64,000 nucleotides of DNA, taken from positions 1-64,000 of the forward strand of contig NZ_JOFH01000003.1 of the NCBI RefSeq assembly GCF_000721235.1, given 5' to 3'. Made by a program: the position numbers and the translations under genes. Positions 46,401-54,764 of this stretch are shown here, one piece after another. Position 1 is the first letter of the stretch. Every line of letters begins with the position of its first letter. Below the pieces are notes generated by a model, which saw nothing but the letters and a program-made list of their open reading frames with translations, had not been told where the DNA came from and did no database searches. The DNA comes from Streptomyces olivaceus (lineage in GTDB: Bacteria > Actinomycetota > Actinomycetes > Streptomycetales > Streptomycetaceae).

Positions 46401-47837
46401 TCAGGCGACGTGGCCGTCGGGGCGTATCAGCACCCTGCGCACCTCGCTCCACCGCGCTCCCGCCGCCACCGGACGCACGGTGTGCCGGCGGGTGCCGTGC
46501 GGCAGGGGGCGCCCCGCCGGCACCGCGTCGGCGCCTCGGTGCCCGTCGAGTTCGAGCAGCAGGTGCCTGCCGTCCCGCAGCAGCGGGAAGAGCCGGGTGC
46601 CGTCCGCGAAGGCCAGGTCCGGCGCGCGGGTGCCGGTCAGCGGGTGGGCGGCGGGGCCGGCCGGCGGGTGGCGGACGTCCAGGGCGGCGAGCCGCTCGGC
46701 CAGTGCCCGGGAGAACTCGGGGACGGTGTCGATGAGTTCGGACAGCACTCCGCGCAGCGCCTGGCCCTCGGGCGAGTAGCCGGTCATGAGGGCCGTCTGC
46801 GCCCGGGTCGACGCGAGGAGGGCGGCGCCGACGGGGTGCCGTTCGGCGTGGTAGGTGTCCAGCAGTCCCCCGGGTGCCGTGCCGAGGACCGTCGCGGCCA
46901 GTTTCCAGCCGAGGTTGGTGGCGTCCTGGAAGCCGACGTTGAGGCCCACGCCGCCGGCGGGGAAGTGCATGTGCGCCGCGTCGCCCGCGAGCAGGACGCG
47001 GCCCTCGCGGTAGGCGGCGGCCTGCCGGGTGGCGTTGCCGAAGCGGGAGAGCCACCGGGGATCGCGCATGCCGAAGTCGTCGCCCACGATACGGCGGGTC
47101 CGCTCGCGCACCTCCTCAAGGGTCGGCTCGCCCGGGTGGCCGGCGCACCGGTCCTCGGGCGCGTGCCCCACGAACCGGGTGACCCCGCCGGGCATGGGCA
47201 CCGCCATGAGTCCGCCGTGCGGCCCCGAGGCGCTGAGCGGCAGGACGGGCGGCCGCTCCAGGACGACGTCCCCGAGCCAGCCCCACACGGTCGCGTCCGT
47301 GCCGGGGAAGTCGATGCCGGCCGCGCGGCGGACCACGCTGCGGGTGCCGTCGCAGCCCACGACGTGGCGTGCCCGCAGCACGTACGGCCCCTCGGGCCCC
47401 TCCGCCTCGATCCGTACCGCCTCCGGCTCCTGCTCCAGACCCGTGACCCGGTGGCCGCGCAGGATGCGGGCGCCCCGCGACCGTGCGTGCTCTTCGAGCA
47501 GGGCCTCGGTGCGCGCCTGCGGCAGGAAGAGGGTGAACGGGTAGGGCGTGTCGAGGACCCGGAAGTCCATCCGCGACTCCAGGGAGCCGAAGTGTCCCGT
47601 GGGGACCTGCGTGCCCTCGCTCAGAAAGGTGTCCGCGAGGCCGCGCATGCCCAGGATCTCCAGGGTCCGGGGATGGAGGGTCAGCGCCTTGGAGTGCGCG
47701 TCGCGCTCCGTACGCGCCTCCAGCACGGTCACCGGGACGCCCTGCAACCTCAGTTCCGCCGCGAGCCACAGCCCGGTGGGACCGGCCCCGACCACGACCA
47801 CCTCTTCGGTCCCGCCCGCGCTTTCCGTCTCACTCAT
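46401..47837 (-). CDS. FAD-dependent aromatic monooxygenase (class A)
   Basis: A 478-residue flavoprotein hydroxylase related to the PheA/TfdB and polyketide-hydroxylase families. FAD motifs: VVVVGAGPTGLWLAAELR (GxGxxG), VVGCDGTRSVVRRAAG (DG motif), and VLLAGDAAHMHFPAGGVGLNVGFQDA (GD motif). The C-terminal thioredoxin-like domain begins at about 400. It uses NAD(P)H and oxygen to hydroxylate or inactivate an aromatic compound. A TetR gene is divergent with a shared operator, so expression is probably induced by a xenobiotic or antibiotic-like molecule. ATG 47837. Confidence 0.9.
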   Translation of the reverse strand: MSETESAGGTEEVVVVGAGPTGLWLAAELRLQGVPVTVLEARTERDAHSKALTLHPRTLEILGMRGLADTFLSEGTQVPTGHFGSLESRMDFRVLDTPYPFTLFLPQARTEALLEEHARSRGARILRGHRVTGLEQEPEAVRIEAEGPEGPYVLRARHVVGCDGTRSVVRRAAGIDFPGTDATVWGWLGDVVLERPPVLPLSASGPHGGLMAVPMPGGVTRFVGHAPEDRCAGHPGEPTLEEVRERTRRIVGDDFGMRDPRWLSRFGNATRQAAAYREGRVLLAGDAAHMHFPAGGVGLNVGFQDATNLGWKLAATVLGTAPGGLLDTYHAERHPVGAALLASTRAQTALMTGYSPEGQALRGVLSELIDTVPEFSRALAERLAALDVRHPPAGPAAHPLTGTRAPDLAFADGTRLFPLLRDGRHLLLELDGHRGADAVPAGRPLPHGTRRHTVRPVAAGARWSEVRRVLIRPDGHVA

Positions 47838-47875
47838 GACGCACCTCTCCCGCCTCTTCCGGCCGCCTCCGACTT

Positions 47876-47892
47876 ATTGGTCAGCGACCAAT
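47876..47892. promoter_or_regulatory. TetR-type operator between the monooxygenase and regulator genes
   Basis: Perfect inverted repeat ATTGGTC-AGC-GACCAAT. A second, weaker copy (GGTC-GGT-GACC, 47913-47923) overlaps the regulator start codon. Both share GGTC..GACC, so the TetR protein at 47918 is the natural ligand. Sites in this place would control both divergent genes. Confidence 0.75.
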
Positions 47893-47905
47893 GGCCTGTC
47901 CGCAC

Positions 47906-47911
47906 TAAACT
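47906..47911 (+). promoter_or_regulatory. −10 element of the TetR gene, leaderless arrangement
   Basis: TAAACT lies 6 bases before the GTG at 47918, so transcription would start at the start codon. A good −35 was not seen at normal spacing; the operator at 47876 would cover that region. Confidence 0.45.
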
Positions 47912-47917
47912 AGGTCG

Positions 47918-48553
47918 GTGACCAAAAAGCAAACGGATCCCGCGCCCCGCCCCCGGCTGACCCCGGCCGCCGTGGTGGCCGAGGCCCTGCGGCTGCTCGA
48001 CGAGTCGGGGCTCGACGCCGTCACGACGCGTGCGGTGGCCGACCGGATCGGCGTCCGGATGAACACGGTGCTGTGGCACGTCAAGACCAAGACACGGCTG
48101 CTCGAACTCATGGCGGACGCCGTCGCCGGCACGATCGGCTACGCGGAACTGCCCGGGGACGCGGGCGAACGCGCCCGTGAACTGATGCGCCGCTACCGCC
48201 GCTCCCTGCTCGCCCACCGCGACGGCGCCGCCCTGGTGGCCGGCACCTACGCCCCCGACCCGCACACCCTGCGCTTCGCCGACACCCTCGTCGGCGCCCT
48301 CACCGACCACCACGACACCCCGGAGACGGCCGCCTGGACCGCGTACGCCCTGGTCTACTTCGCCCTGGGCCTCACCCAGGAGGAGCAGGCCGCGGACCTG
48401 GCCGACGCCCACCGACTGCGCGAGGCGGTCGCTAACGGGCCGTACCCCGCGCTCGCCGCCGCCCTGCCCGCCCTGACCGGGGACGACTTCGAGGCCCGCT
48501 TCGAGGACGGCGTCGACCGCATCCTCGGGAGCGGCGGGCACCGGCCGGGATAG
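47918..48553 (+). CDS. TetR-family repressor with tetracycline-repressor-like C-terminal domain
   Basis: A 211-residue regulator. The helix-turn-helix is at about 14-62 (AAVVAEALRLLDESGLDAVTT, then RAVADRIGVRMNTVLWHVKTK). The C-terminal part (about 75-205, ARELMRRYRRSLLAHRDGAALVAGTY) fits the TetR_C group that binds drug-like molecules. It is divergent from the FAD monooxygenase, and the gap contains two related palindromes, so it probably represses both genes. GTG 47918 is supported by the short distance from the −10. Confidence 0.9.
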   Translation: MTKKQTDPAPRPRLTPAAVVAEALRLLDESGLDAVTTRAVADRIGVRMNTVLWHVKTKTRLLELMADAVAGTIGYAELPGDAGERARELMRRYRRSLLAHRDGAALVAGTYAPDPHTLRFADTLVGALTDHHDTPETAAWTAYALVYFALGLTQEEQAADLADAHRLREAVANGPYPALAAALPALTGDDFEARFEDGVDRILGSGGHRPG

Positions 48554-48587
48554 CCGCACCGGCGGTCTGTCGGGGGCTCGGTGTCGT

Positions 48588-48954
48588 CCGCGCCCCGGTC
48601 GCCCCGACCTTCCGCGGGGCCGAACTGCAGGACCACTTCATGCCGGTGATCGAGCACGACTCCCGCGAGCCGATCGACGCGTTCCGGCACACCGGCCGCG
48701 CCGACCTGGTCGCCGACTACGCGACCCGCTCTGAGCGGCGGCACCATACCCGCCGGCGCCACCGTCACCTGCCTCATGGGCGCGGCCAATAGGGACGGGA
48801 GCCGCTACCGCGCCCCGGACCGGTTCGACATCCTCCGTGCCGACCTCACCACGACGACCGCGTTCTCCGCCGCCGCCGGCCTTCGCGCTGGGCCGGCACT
48901 TCTGTGTCGGGGCGCTGCCGGCGAAGGCCCGGTGCGGTTCACGCCCGCGGACTG
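48588..48954 (+). pseudogene. Decayed cytochrome P450 remnant
   Basis: Two pieces of a P450 gene lie in tandem. The first (about 48600-48733) reads FRGAELQDHFMPVIEHD and GRADLVADYATR, from the C-helix region. The second (about 48739-48954) reads GTIPAGATVTCLMGAANRD and APDRFDILRADLTTTTAF, then slips frame; the haem-binding segment FALGRHFCVGALPAKA is intact but in another frame, and the end VRFTPAD returns to the first. About 250 residues including the I-helix are missing. It is on the strand opposite to the conservon P450 and is not that gene. No start codon or product is expected. Confidence 0.75.
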
Positions 48955-48973
48955 AGCGGCACCGCCCGGCGCG

Positions 48974-50239
48974 TCAGACCACGACGGGGGTGAACACGGC
49001 GGGCAGGGCGGTCAGTCCGCGCATCCAGATCGACGGGCGCCAGGTCAGCTCGTCGGGATCGACCGCGAGGACGAGGTCGGGGAGGCGTTCCAGCAGGGTC
49101 TCGACCGCGGTGCGGGCCATGACGTCGGCGAGCAGCGGGGCGGGGTAGGGGCACCGGTGCTCGCCGTTGCTGAAGGACAGGTGCGCCGAGTTCTCGGCTC
49201 CGACGTGTGCCTCGGGCCAGAGCTGCGGGTCGGTGTTGGCCGCGGCGAGTCCGAGGACGACGCAGTCCCCGGCGCGGATGTACCGGCCGCCGAGCTGGGT
49301 GTCGTTGACGGCCCAGCGGCCGATGAAGTTCTGCGTCGGCGTGTCCAGCCACAGCACCTCGTTGAGTGCCTCTCCCACACTGAGCCGGCCGCCGGAGACG
49401 TTGAGGGCGAAGCGCTCGTCGGTGAGCAGCAGCCGCAGCGTGTTGCCGATCCAGTTGGCCGTGGGCTGCTGGGCCGCGGCGATGACCGAGATCAGGTCCT
49501 GCACGACCTGCTCGTCGGTGAGTCCCGCCGGGTGGGTCAGCATCCGGGAGGTGATGTCGGGGCCGGGCCGCTCGCGCTTGTCGCGGACCAGCCGGTGGAT
49601 GCGCTCGCCCACCCGCGCGTACGCCGCCACCGGGTCGTCGCCCTCCGCGGCGTCGAGGGAGATGCGCAGGTCCTCGACGAGCTGCCGGGTCTCGGCGCCG
49701 CCGTGCGGCATCCCGCACATGCGCACCACCGCGAGCATGGGCAGGGCGTGCGCGTAGCCGCTCATCAGCTCGGCACGGCCACTGCCTCCGAAGGCCGCGA
49801 TGAGTCCGTCCGCGAGGTGCCGGCAGTCCCGGGCCAGTTCGAACTGGTCGACGCCGCCGAGCGCCTCGGTGATCACACCGGCCCGCCGCCGGTGTTCGGC
49901 GCCCTCGGTGAACAGCACCGACGGCTGGTGGCCGACGTAGGGCATGAGCGGCCAGTCGGGCGGGATGCGGCCCCACTGGTTCCAGCGGCGCGAGTCCCGT
50001 GCGAACAGCTCGTCGTGGCTGGTCACGTAGCTGACCTCGGGGTAGCCGAGGACCAGCCAGGCGGGGACGCCGCCGTCCAGGAGTACGGGCGCCACGGAGC
50101 CGTGTTCGCCGCGCAGTCCGCGGTACAGCTCGGAGGGCGTCTGCTGGTACTCAAGACCGGCCAGCGGCACGGAGTCGGGGTGGGCGGCGGGGCAGCCCTG
50201 CGCCGCGGCGGGGCGGGGTGCGGGGTCGATGTCGGTCAC
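48974..50239 (-). CDS. cvnE: Conservon cytochrome P450 (CvnE; CYP157-like, lacks ExxR)
   Basis: A 421-residue P450 ending a conservon. The haem ligand is in FSNGEHRCPYPAPLLA (Cys at about 358). The I-helix reads VIAAAQQPTANW, without the usual acidic residue before Thr. The K-helix reads NEVLWLDTP: the normally invariant Arg of ExxR is Trp. Loss of ExxR is the documented hallmark of the CYP157 family found in Streptomyces conservons, so this is a family trait rather than damage. GTG 50239 overlaps the cvnD stop by 4 nt. Its substrate is unknown; conservons act as membrane-linked signalling complexes. Confidence 0.9.
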   Translation of the reverse strand: MTDIDPAPRPAAAQGCPAAHPDSVPLAGLEYQQTPSELYRGLRGEHGSVAPVLLDGGVPAWLVLGYPEVSYVTSHDELFARDSRRWNQWGRIPPDWPLMPYVGHQPSVLFTEGAEHRRRAGVITEALGGVDQFELARDCRHLADGLIAAFGGSGRAELMSGYAHALPMLAVVRMCGMPHGGAETRQLVEDLRISLDAAEGDDPVAAYARVGERIHRLVRDKRERPGPDITSRMLTHPAGLTDEQVVQDLISVIAAAQQPTANWIGNTLRLLLTDERFALNVSGGRLSVGEALNEVLWLDTPTQNFIGRWAVNDTQLGGRYIRAGDCVVLGLAAANTDPQLWPEAHVGAENSAHLSFSNGEHRCPYPAPLLADVMARTAVETLLERLPDLVLAVDPDELTWRPSIWMRGLTALPAVFTPVVV

Positions 50240-50871
50240 GGTGTGCTCTCCTGGGCCAGGGCCAGTTGGTAGAGGTGGTCCACGAGGGTGACCAGCACGT
50301 GCTTGCCCGACGTCCGCACCCGCGCGTCGCAGTCGATCAGGGGAACGTGCTCGGGCAGCGCGAGGGCGAGCCGGATCTCGTCCAGGGAGTGCCTGGCGGT
50401 GTCGTCGTCGAAGCGGTTGACGGCCACCACGAACGGGGTGCGGTGGTGTTCCAGCCGGTCTATCGCGTACCAGGAGTCGTCCATGCGCCGGGTGTCGACG
50501 AGGACGACCGCGCCCAGGGTGCCGGAGAACAGCCGGTCCCACAGGAACCAGAAGCGTTCCTGGCCGGGCGCGCCGAACAGGTACAGCACCAGGCGGTCGT
50601 TGAGGCTGATCCGGCCGAAGTCGAAGGCCACGGTGGTGGTGGTCTTCCCCCGCACCCCGTCCGTCTCGTCGACGCCGACACCGGCCTGGGTCATGACCTC
50701 CTCCGTGTTGAGCGGCCGGATCTCGCTGACGGAGCGGACGAGGGTGGTCTTGCCGACGCCGAACCCGCCCACGACGACGATCTTCAGCCCGGTCTCCGCG
50801 GCGTCGGTGAGCGGCTTGCGACCGCGGGCGGCGGGCTCGGAGGCCGGTGTGTCAGAGGTTGCGGAGCCCAT
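50236..50871 (-). CDS. cvnD: Conservon GTPase-like protein CvnD
   Basis: A 211-residue Ras-like GTPase of the MglA/conservon group. The P-loop is VVGGFGVGKTTLVRS (about 32-46), switch II is LFGAPGQERFWFLWD, and the base-recognition motif is NRFDDD. The N-terminal 25 residues are a flexible extension. Conservon D proteins cycle nucleotide while CvnA-C bind at the membrane. It overlaps cvnC by 20 nt and cvnE by 4 nt. ATG 50871. Confidence 0.92.
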   Translation of the reverse strand: MGSATSDTPASEPAARGRKPLTDAAETGLKIVVVGGFGVGKTTLVRSVSEIRPLNTEEVMTQAGVGVDETDGVRGKTTTTVAFDFGRISLNDRLVLYLFGAPGQERFWFLWDRLFSGTLGAVVLVDTRRMDDSWYAIDRLEHHRTPFVVAVNRFDDDTARHSLDEIRLALALPEHVPLIDCDARVRTSGKHVLVTLVDHLYQLALAQESTP

Positions 50872-51211
50872 GGAGCACCTCCTGCAGCAGGGCGGTATCG
50901 GGGTGCGACGCGGCGGCGGACTGCGCGAGGCGCGGATGGCGGGCGGTGATCGTCCCGGTGGCGAGAAGGTCGCCGAGCAGGATGCGGATCACGGTGATGG
51001 GCAGCGCCAGCTCGGCCGCGATCTCCACCACGGCGGTCGGGTGGCGGCACAGTTCGAGGATGCGGACGTGTTCCGACTGCATGCCGGGCGATGGTTCGCA
51101 CTCCGCGACCACCAGGGTCACGAGGTCGAACGAGTCGTCGGCGCGGCTGCGTCCGCCCGTGACCGTGTACAGCCGGTCGGGCGCGCCGGTGTCCACGGGC
51201 CTGCGCGTCAC
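50852..51211 (-). CDS. cvnC: Conservon protein CvnC (DUF742)
   Basis: A 119-residue DUF742 protein. Core blocks: RLYTVTGGRSRADDSFDLVTLV, EHVRILELCRHPTAVVEIAAEL and GVIRILLGDL-type VIRILLGDLLATG, a winged-helix-like fold. It works with CvnB and CvnD in the conservon complex. GTG 51211 overlaps the cvnB stop by 4 nt. Length is normal. Confidence 0.9.
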   Translation of the reverse strand: MTRRPVDTGAPDRLYTVTGGRSRADDSFDLVTLVVAECEPSPGMQSEHVRILELCRHPTAVVEIAAELALPITVIRILLGDLLATGTITARHPRLAQSAAASHPDTALLQEVLHGLRNL

Positions 51212-51666
51212 GACGGGCTGCTCCCGGGGGCGGCGTGGCGCGGTTCGGCCCGCAGGTGCTCGCCGATCTGCTCGACCATCTCGGTCATGTGGTGCCCGAC
51301 CACGCCGGGGTCGGCGTCCTCCACCGCGACGACGGCCAGGTGCGCGCCCTGTCCCGCCTCCACGATGAACAGCAGTCCGCCGTGGAACTCGGTCATGGAG
51401 TGGCGCACGCCGCCGGTCCCGTTGCCGAACTCCACGGAGGCGCCCTGGGCGAGGGCCTGGATGCCGGAGCAGATGGCGGAGAGCTGGTCGGCCCGGTCGA
51501 GGGTGAGGTGCTCGGTCCAGCAGAGCTTGAGTCCGTCGCGGGACAGGACGAGGGCGTGGCGGGTGCCGGGGGTGTGGTCCAGGAGGTTCTGCAGGAGCCA
51601 GGTGAGGCTGTTGTCGGTGGTCTGCATGGTGGGTGAGGGGACGGTGGTTGCTGGTGCTGGGGTCAC
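51208..51666 (-). CDS. cvnB: Conservon Roadblock/LC7 protein CvnB
   Basis: A 152-residue Roadblock/LC7-domain protein. Signature blocks: LTWLLQNLLDHTPGTRHALVLS, DQLSAICSGIQALAQGAS and LLFIVEAGQGAHLAVVAVED. These proteins regulate the GTPase of the same conservon. GTG 51666 is preferred because GGAGG lies about 9 nt upstream; ATG at MQTTDNSL (51627) is a shorter alternative. The gap to cvnA is 78 nt. Confidence 0.9.
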   Translation of the reverse strand: MTPAPATTVPSPTMQTTDNSLTWLLQNLLDHTPGTRHALVLSRDGLKLCWTEHLTLDRADQLSAICSGIQALAQGASVEFGNGTGGVRHSMTEFHGGLLFIVEAGQGAHLAVVAVEDADPGVVGHHMTEMVEQIGEHLRAEPRHAAPGSSPS

Positions 51667-51744
51667 CGGCCCGTTCCTCCAATCTCACGAACTCGGGGGC
51701 GAGGGGGCGCCGATACGCGCCGTGCGGTGGGGGGCGCGCGGCGG

Positions 51745-53466
51745 CTATCCCGGGCCGGGCGGCCCGGCCGCCGGTGCCCCGCCGTTCGCCCCGGACCTGC
51801 GCCCGCGGTGGAAGGCGCCGAAGCTGGAGCCCGCGTCGCGGGACGCGGTCGCCGCCGGGTCGGCCGACTGGCGCGGCTGGTCGCCGCGTTCACGTTCGGC
51901 ATCGGCCATCGTGCGGCCCGGCGAGCGCACCGGGAGGCCGCCCGCGGTGGCGGACGCCCGGCGGGGCCGTACCACCGGTTCGGTCGGCTCGGGCGGCGGG
52001 GCGGGGGGCCGGACGTCCGGGACGCGCCGCGCGAGGGCCGGCGCCTCGGCGGCGGGGGCCGGGCCGGGGACGGGGACGGCGCCGCCGAACGTGCGGCCGG
52101 CCGGGGCGGGCCCCGTGTCGCGCTGCTGGGCGAGCAGCTGCGGCGGTACGAGGACGACGACGCCCGTACCGCCCCGCGAGGAGGGGCGGTAGCTCACGCC
52201 GACGCCGTACTTGGCGGCGAGCCGCCCGACGACGGCGAGGCCGAGCCGGGTGCCCTGGAGGGAGGCGAGGTCGGTGGTGCGTCCGGAGACGGCCTCTTCG
52301 GCGTGGCGCATGGCCGCGTCGGCCATCTTCAGGCCGCTGTCCTCGATGGTGACGACGATCCCGGCGGTACGTTCCTCCACGTAGACGTGGACCTCGTCGA
52401 TGGGCGGCGAGAAGTTGGCCGCGTTGTCCATCAGCTCGGCGAGCAGGTGCATGACGCCCTCGGCCGCGTACCCGGAGATCGCGGCGCCGGTGGCGCAGTG
52501 CATCCGGACCCGCTGGTAGGCGGCGATGCGGCCGACGGCGCCGCGCAGGATGCTCTCCATCACGATCGGCCTGTTCCAGGCCCGGCTGGAGCGGCCGCCC
52601 ATCAGGAGGGCGAGGCGGTCGGTGATGAGGCCGAGCTGCGAGGTGCTGTGGTCGAGCCGCAGCAGGTCGCCGAGGAACTCCTCGCCGTGACGATCCTGCA
52701 TCTCCCTGAGGTCGGCGAGCATGCTGACGGCCTTGGCCTGGACGCGGCTGAGGGACTTGGCCGCGGCGGACTCGGCGGCGGCGGTGCGCCGCTCGCTGTG
52801 GGCCAGTTCGCGCACGAAGAGCTCGGCGCAGGCCCGGGCCTGCGGTCCCCGGGGCCAGTCCAGTTCGGCGAGGGCGATCTCCGCCGAGGTGCCCTCGCGC
52901 AGTTTCAGGACGGTGGCGGGCAGGGTGCTGCCGGTGAGGTGTTCGAGCTCGGCGGTGTTCCGGCGCGTCTCGCGCAGTGCCTCCCGGTGTCCCGCCTCGG
53001 CGTCCGCGGCGCGCCGTACGGCGTCCTCCATCAGGCCGGCGCAGCTCTGGAGGACCTGCCTGAGGTGCGGCCCGGAGCCGCCGGCGGTGTTCGCGACCGC
53101 CTCGTCCGCGCTCGTGCCGTCGCGCACCTGCTGGGCGACGGCGGGCAGTGCGACATTGACCAGGTGGACCAGGGCCGCGTTCTCCTGGGCGAGCCGGGCC
53201 TTGAGGGCGCCGGTCTCGGTCCTGCGGCCGGCCGCGGTGCGCCGGGCCCGGCCCACCAGGTGGGAGGCGAGGACGACGGTCACGGCGACGCAGACCCACG
53301 CCGTCATGGCGAGGGTCGCGGTCCAGCCCCGGGCCGCCTCGGGCGCCGCGGCCCAGGCGGCGGCGGCGCCGGCCGCGGCCGCGGGAAGCACGATCGCGGG
53401 GACGGCGGGCGTGGAGCGGGAAGCTTTCTGCGTCCGGGGCGGGGTGGGGGGTGCAGACACTGACAT
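51745..53466 (-). CDS. cvnA: Conservon sensor-kinase-like protein CvnA
   Basis: A 573-residue membrane protein with two N-terminal segments (about 22-65: IVLPAAAAGAAAAWAAA, then AMTAWVCVAVTVVLASHLVG), a long helical region, and an HATPase domain (about 340-450) with HLLAELMDNAANFSPP (N box) and IEDSGLKMAD plus GTRLGLAVVGRLAAKYG (G boxes). The putative His is in RLDHSTSQLGLI. A Pro/Ala-rich, disordered tail follows (from about 465). It is the first gene of the conservon cvnA-B-C-D-E, whose members associate at the membrane and affect development and antibiotic production in S. coelicolor. ATG 53466. Confidence 0.93.
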   Translation of the reverse strand: MSVSAPPTPPRTQKASRSTPAVPAIVLPAAAAGAAAAWAAAPEAARGWTATLAMTAWVCVAVTVVLASHLVGRARRTAAGRRTETGALKARLAQENAALVHLVNVALPAVAQQVRDGTSADEAVANTAGGSGPHLRQVLQSCAGLMEDAVRRAADAEAGHREALRETRRNTAELEHLTGSTLPATVLKLREGTSAEIALAELDWPRGPQARACAELFVRELAHSERRTAAAESAAAKSLSRVQAKAVSMLADLREMQDRHGEEFLGDLLRLDHSTSQLGLITDRLALLMGGRSSRAWNRPIVMESILRGAVGRIAAYQRVRMHCATGAAISGYAAEGVMHLLAELMDNAANFSPPIDEVHVYVEERTAGIVVTIEDSGLKMADAAMRHAEEAVSGRTTDLASLQGTRLGLAVVGRLAAKYGVGVSYRPSSRGGTGVVVLVPPQLLAQQRDTGPAPAGRTFGGAVPVPGPAPAAEAPALARRVPDVRPPAPPPEPTEPVVRPRRASATAGGLPVRSPGRTMADAERERGDQPRQSADPAATASRDAGSSFGAFHRGRRSGANGGAPAAGPPGPG

Positions 53467-53884
53467 TCCGCGGTCCCTCGGGTCCTTGATGGCGGGGGTT
53501 CGTGAATACGGGGAAGGGCCGATCGGCATGCGTCGGCCGCGGGTCGGAGCAGTACCGCCGGACGCTCGTCGATCACTCCGGCGGGGGGTGTGTTTCATGC
53601 TAGTGAGCGTCACCGGCGCGCACGCCGGACCGACCGTGAACCCCACCGAGGAGCGAACTTCCACGGCATCCCGCCAATCGAACGCACCGATGTGATACAG
53701 GCGTTCTGGACGGGGCGGATGTGCCGTCGCAGTGCCCCGCCGCGGTGTCCGCCCCGCCGGCCGCGCGGAACGGGACGCCGGCGCCTTCGGGGAGGGGCCG
53801 GCGAGGGTCCGTGGCACCCGCCCGGACGAACGGGGACACCGTCTGGCCGAGCGTGAGGTGCGGCGGGGCGTGACAGCGGATCAG
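53467..53884. promoter_or_regulatory. Control region between cvnA and the lysozyme gene
   Basis: The 418 bases hold no convincing gene; reading frames here have poor codon usage. Both divergent genes must be transcribed from this space. I could not assign promoters with confidence. Confidence 0.3.
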
Positions 53885-54727
53885 ATGAGTGCCATGCGCA
53901 GACCCATAGCCGTGGCCCAGAGCCACTCACGCCTGCTCACGTCGGGCGCCCTCCTCGCCGCCCAGTCGCTCCTCCTCACCCTGCCCGCGCTCCCGGCCTC
54001 GGCCGACGACAGCGGGCCGGCCGTCCGCGGCTCCGCCCACATGGGCGCGGGCGTCCTCGCCCACGAGGGTGTCCAGGGCCGTCCCACCGGCACCCGGGTC
54101 GCCCAGACCGAGGGCGTGGACGTCTCCAGCCATCAGGGCAACGTCGCCTGGTCCACCCTGTGGAAGAGCGGGGTCAAGTGGGCCTACGTGAAGGCCACCG
54201 AGGGGACCTCCTACCGCAATCCGTACTTCGCCCAGCAGTACGGCGGTTCGTACGACGCCGGAATGATCCGGGGCGCCTACCACTTCGGCACCCCGGACAC
54301 CGCCGGCGGCGCCGCCCAGGCCGACTACTTCGTCGACCACGGCGGCGCGTGGTCGAAGGACGGCAGGACGCTGCCGGGCGTCCTCGACATCGAGTACAAC
54401 CCGTACGGCGCCACCTGCTACGGCCGGACGTCGAGTCAGATGGTGAGCTGGATCAGGGACTTCCTGAACCGGTACAAGCAGCGCACCGGGCGCCACGCCA
54501 CCGTCTACACCTCCACCAACTGGTGGAAGCAGTGCACGGGGAACTACAGCGGCTTCGGTGCCAGCAACCCGCTGTGGGTCGCCCGGTACGCCTCGACCGT
54601 GGGTCCCCTGCCGGCCGGGTGGGGCTTCCACACCATGTGGCAGTACACCTCGACCGGGCCGACGGTCGGGGACCACGACAAGTTCAACGGGGCGGTGGAC
54701 CGCGTCAAGGCCCTGGCCAACGGCTGA
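53885..54727 (+). CDS. Secreted GH25 lysozyme (cellosyl-like muramidase)
   Basis: A 280-residue secreted N-acetylmuramidase. The signal peptide spans about residues 1-40 (LLTSGALLAAQSLLLTLPALPASA), followed by a short linker and the GH25 barrel: EGVDVSSHQGNVAW (catalytic-site Asp), WAYVKATEGTSY, GMIRGAYHFG, LPGVLDIEYNPYG (the DxE pair) and GFHTMWQYTSTG. Such enzymes hydrolyse peptidoglycan, including O-acetylated walls. ATG 53885 chosen as the one just before the basic signal start; ATG 53894 and GTG 53870 are alternatives. Confidence 0.92.
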   Translation: MSAMRRPIAVAQSHSRLLTSGALLAAQSLLLTLPALPASADDSGPAVRGSAHMGAGVLAHEGVQGRPTGTRVAQTEGVDVSSHQGNVAWSTLWKSGVKWAYVKATEGTSYRNPYFAQQYGGSYDAGMIRGAYHFGTPDTAGGAAQADYFVDHGGAWSKDGRTLPGVLDIEYNPYGATCYGRTSSQMVSWIRDFLNRYKQRTGRHATVYTSTNWWKQCTGNYSGFGASNPLWVARYASTVGPLPAGWGFHTMWQYTSTGPTVGDHDKFNGAVDRVKALANG

Positions 54728-54764
54728 CCCCGCACTCGCCCCCGCCCCCTCGCCTGCCGCCGGA

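Noticed and set aside
48588..48954. Displaced 3' piece of the conservon P450
   Set aside because: The conservon P450 is complete on the other strand, and its haem region (FSNGEHRCP) differs clearly from the remnant (FALGRHFCVG).
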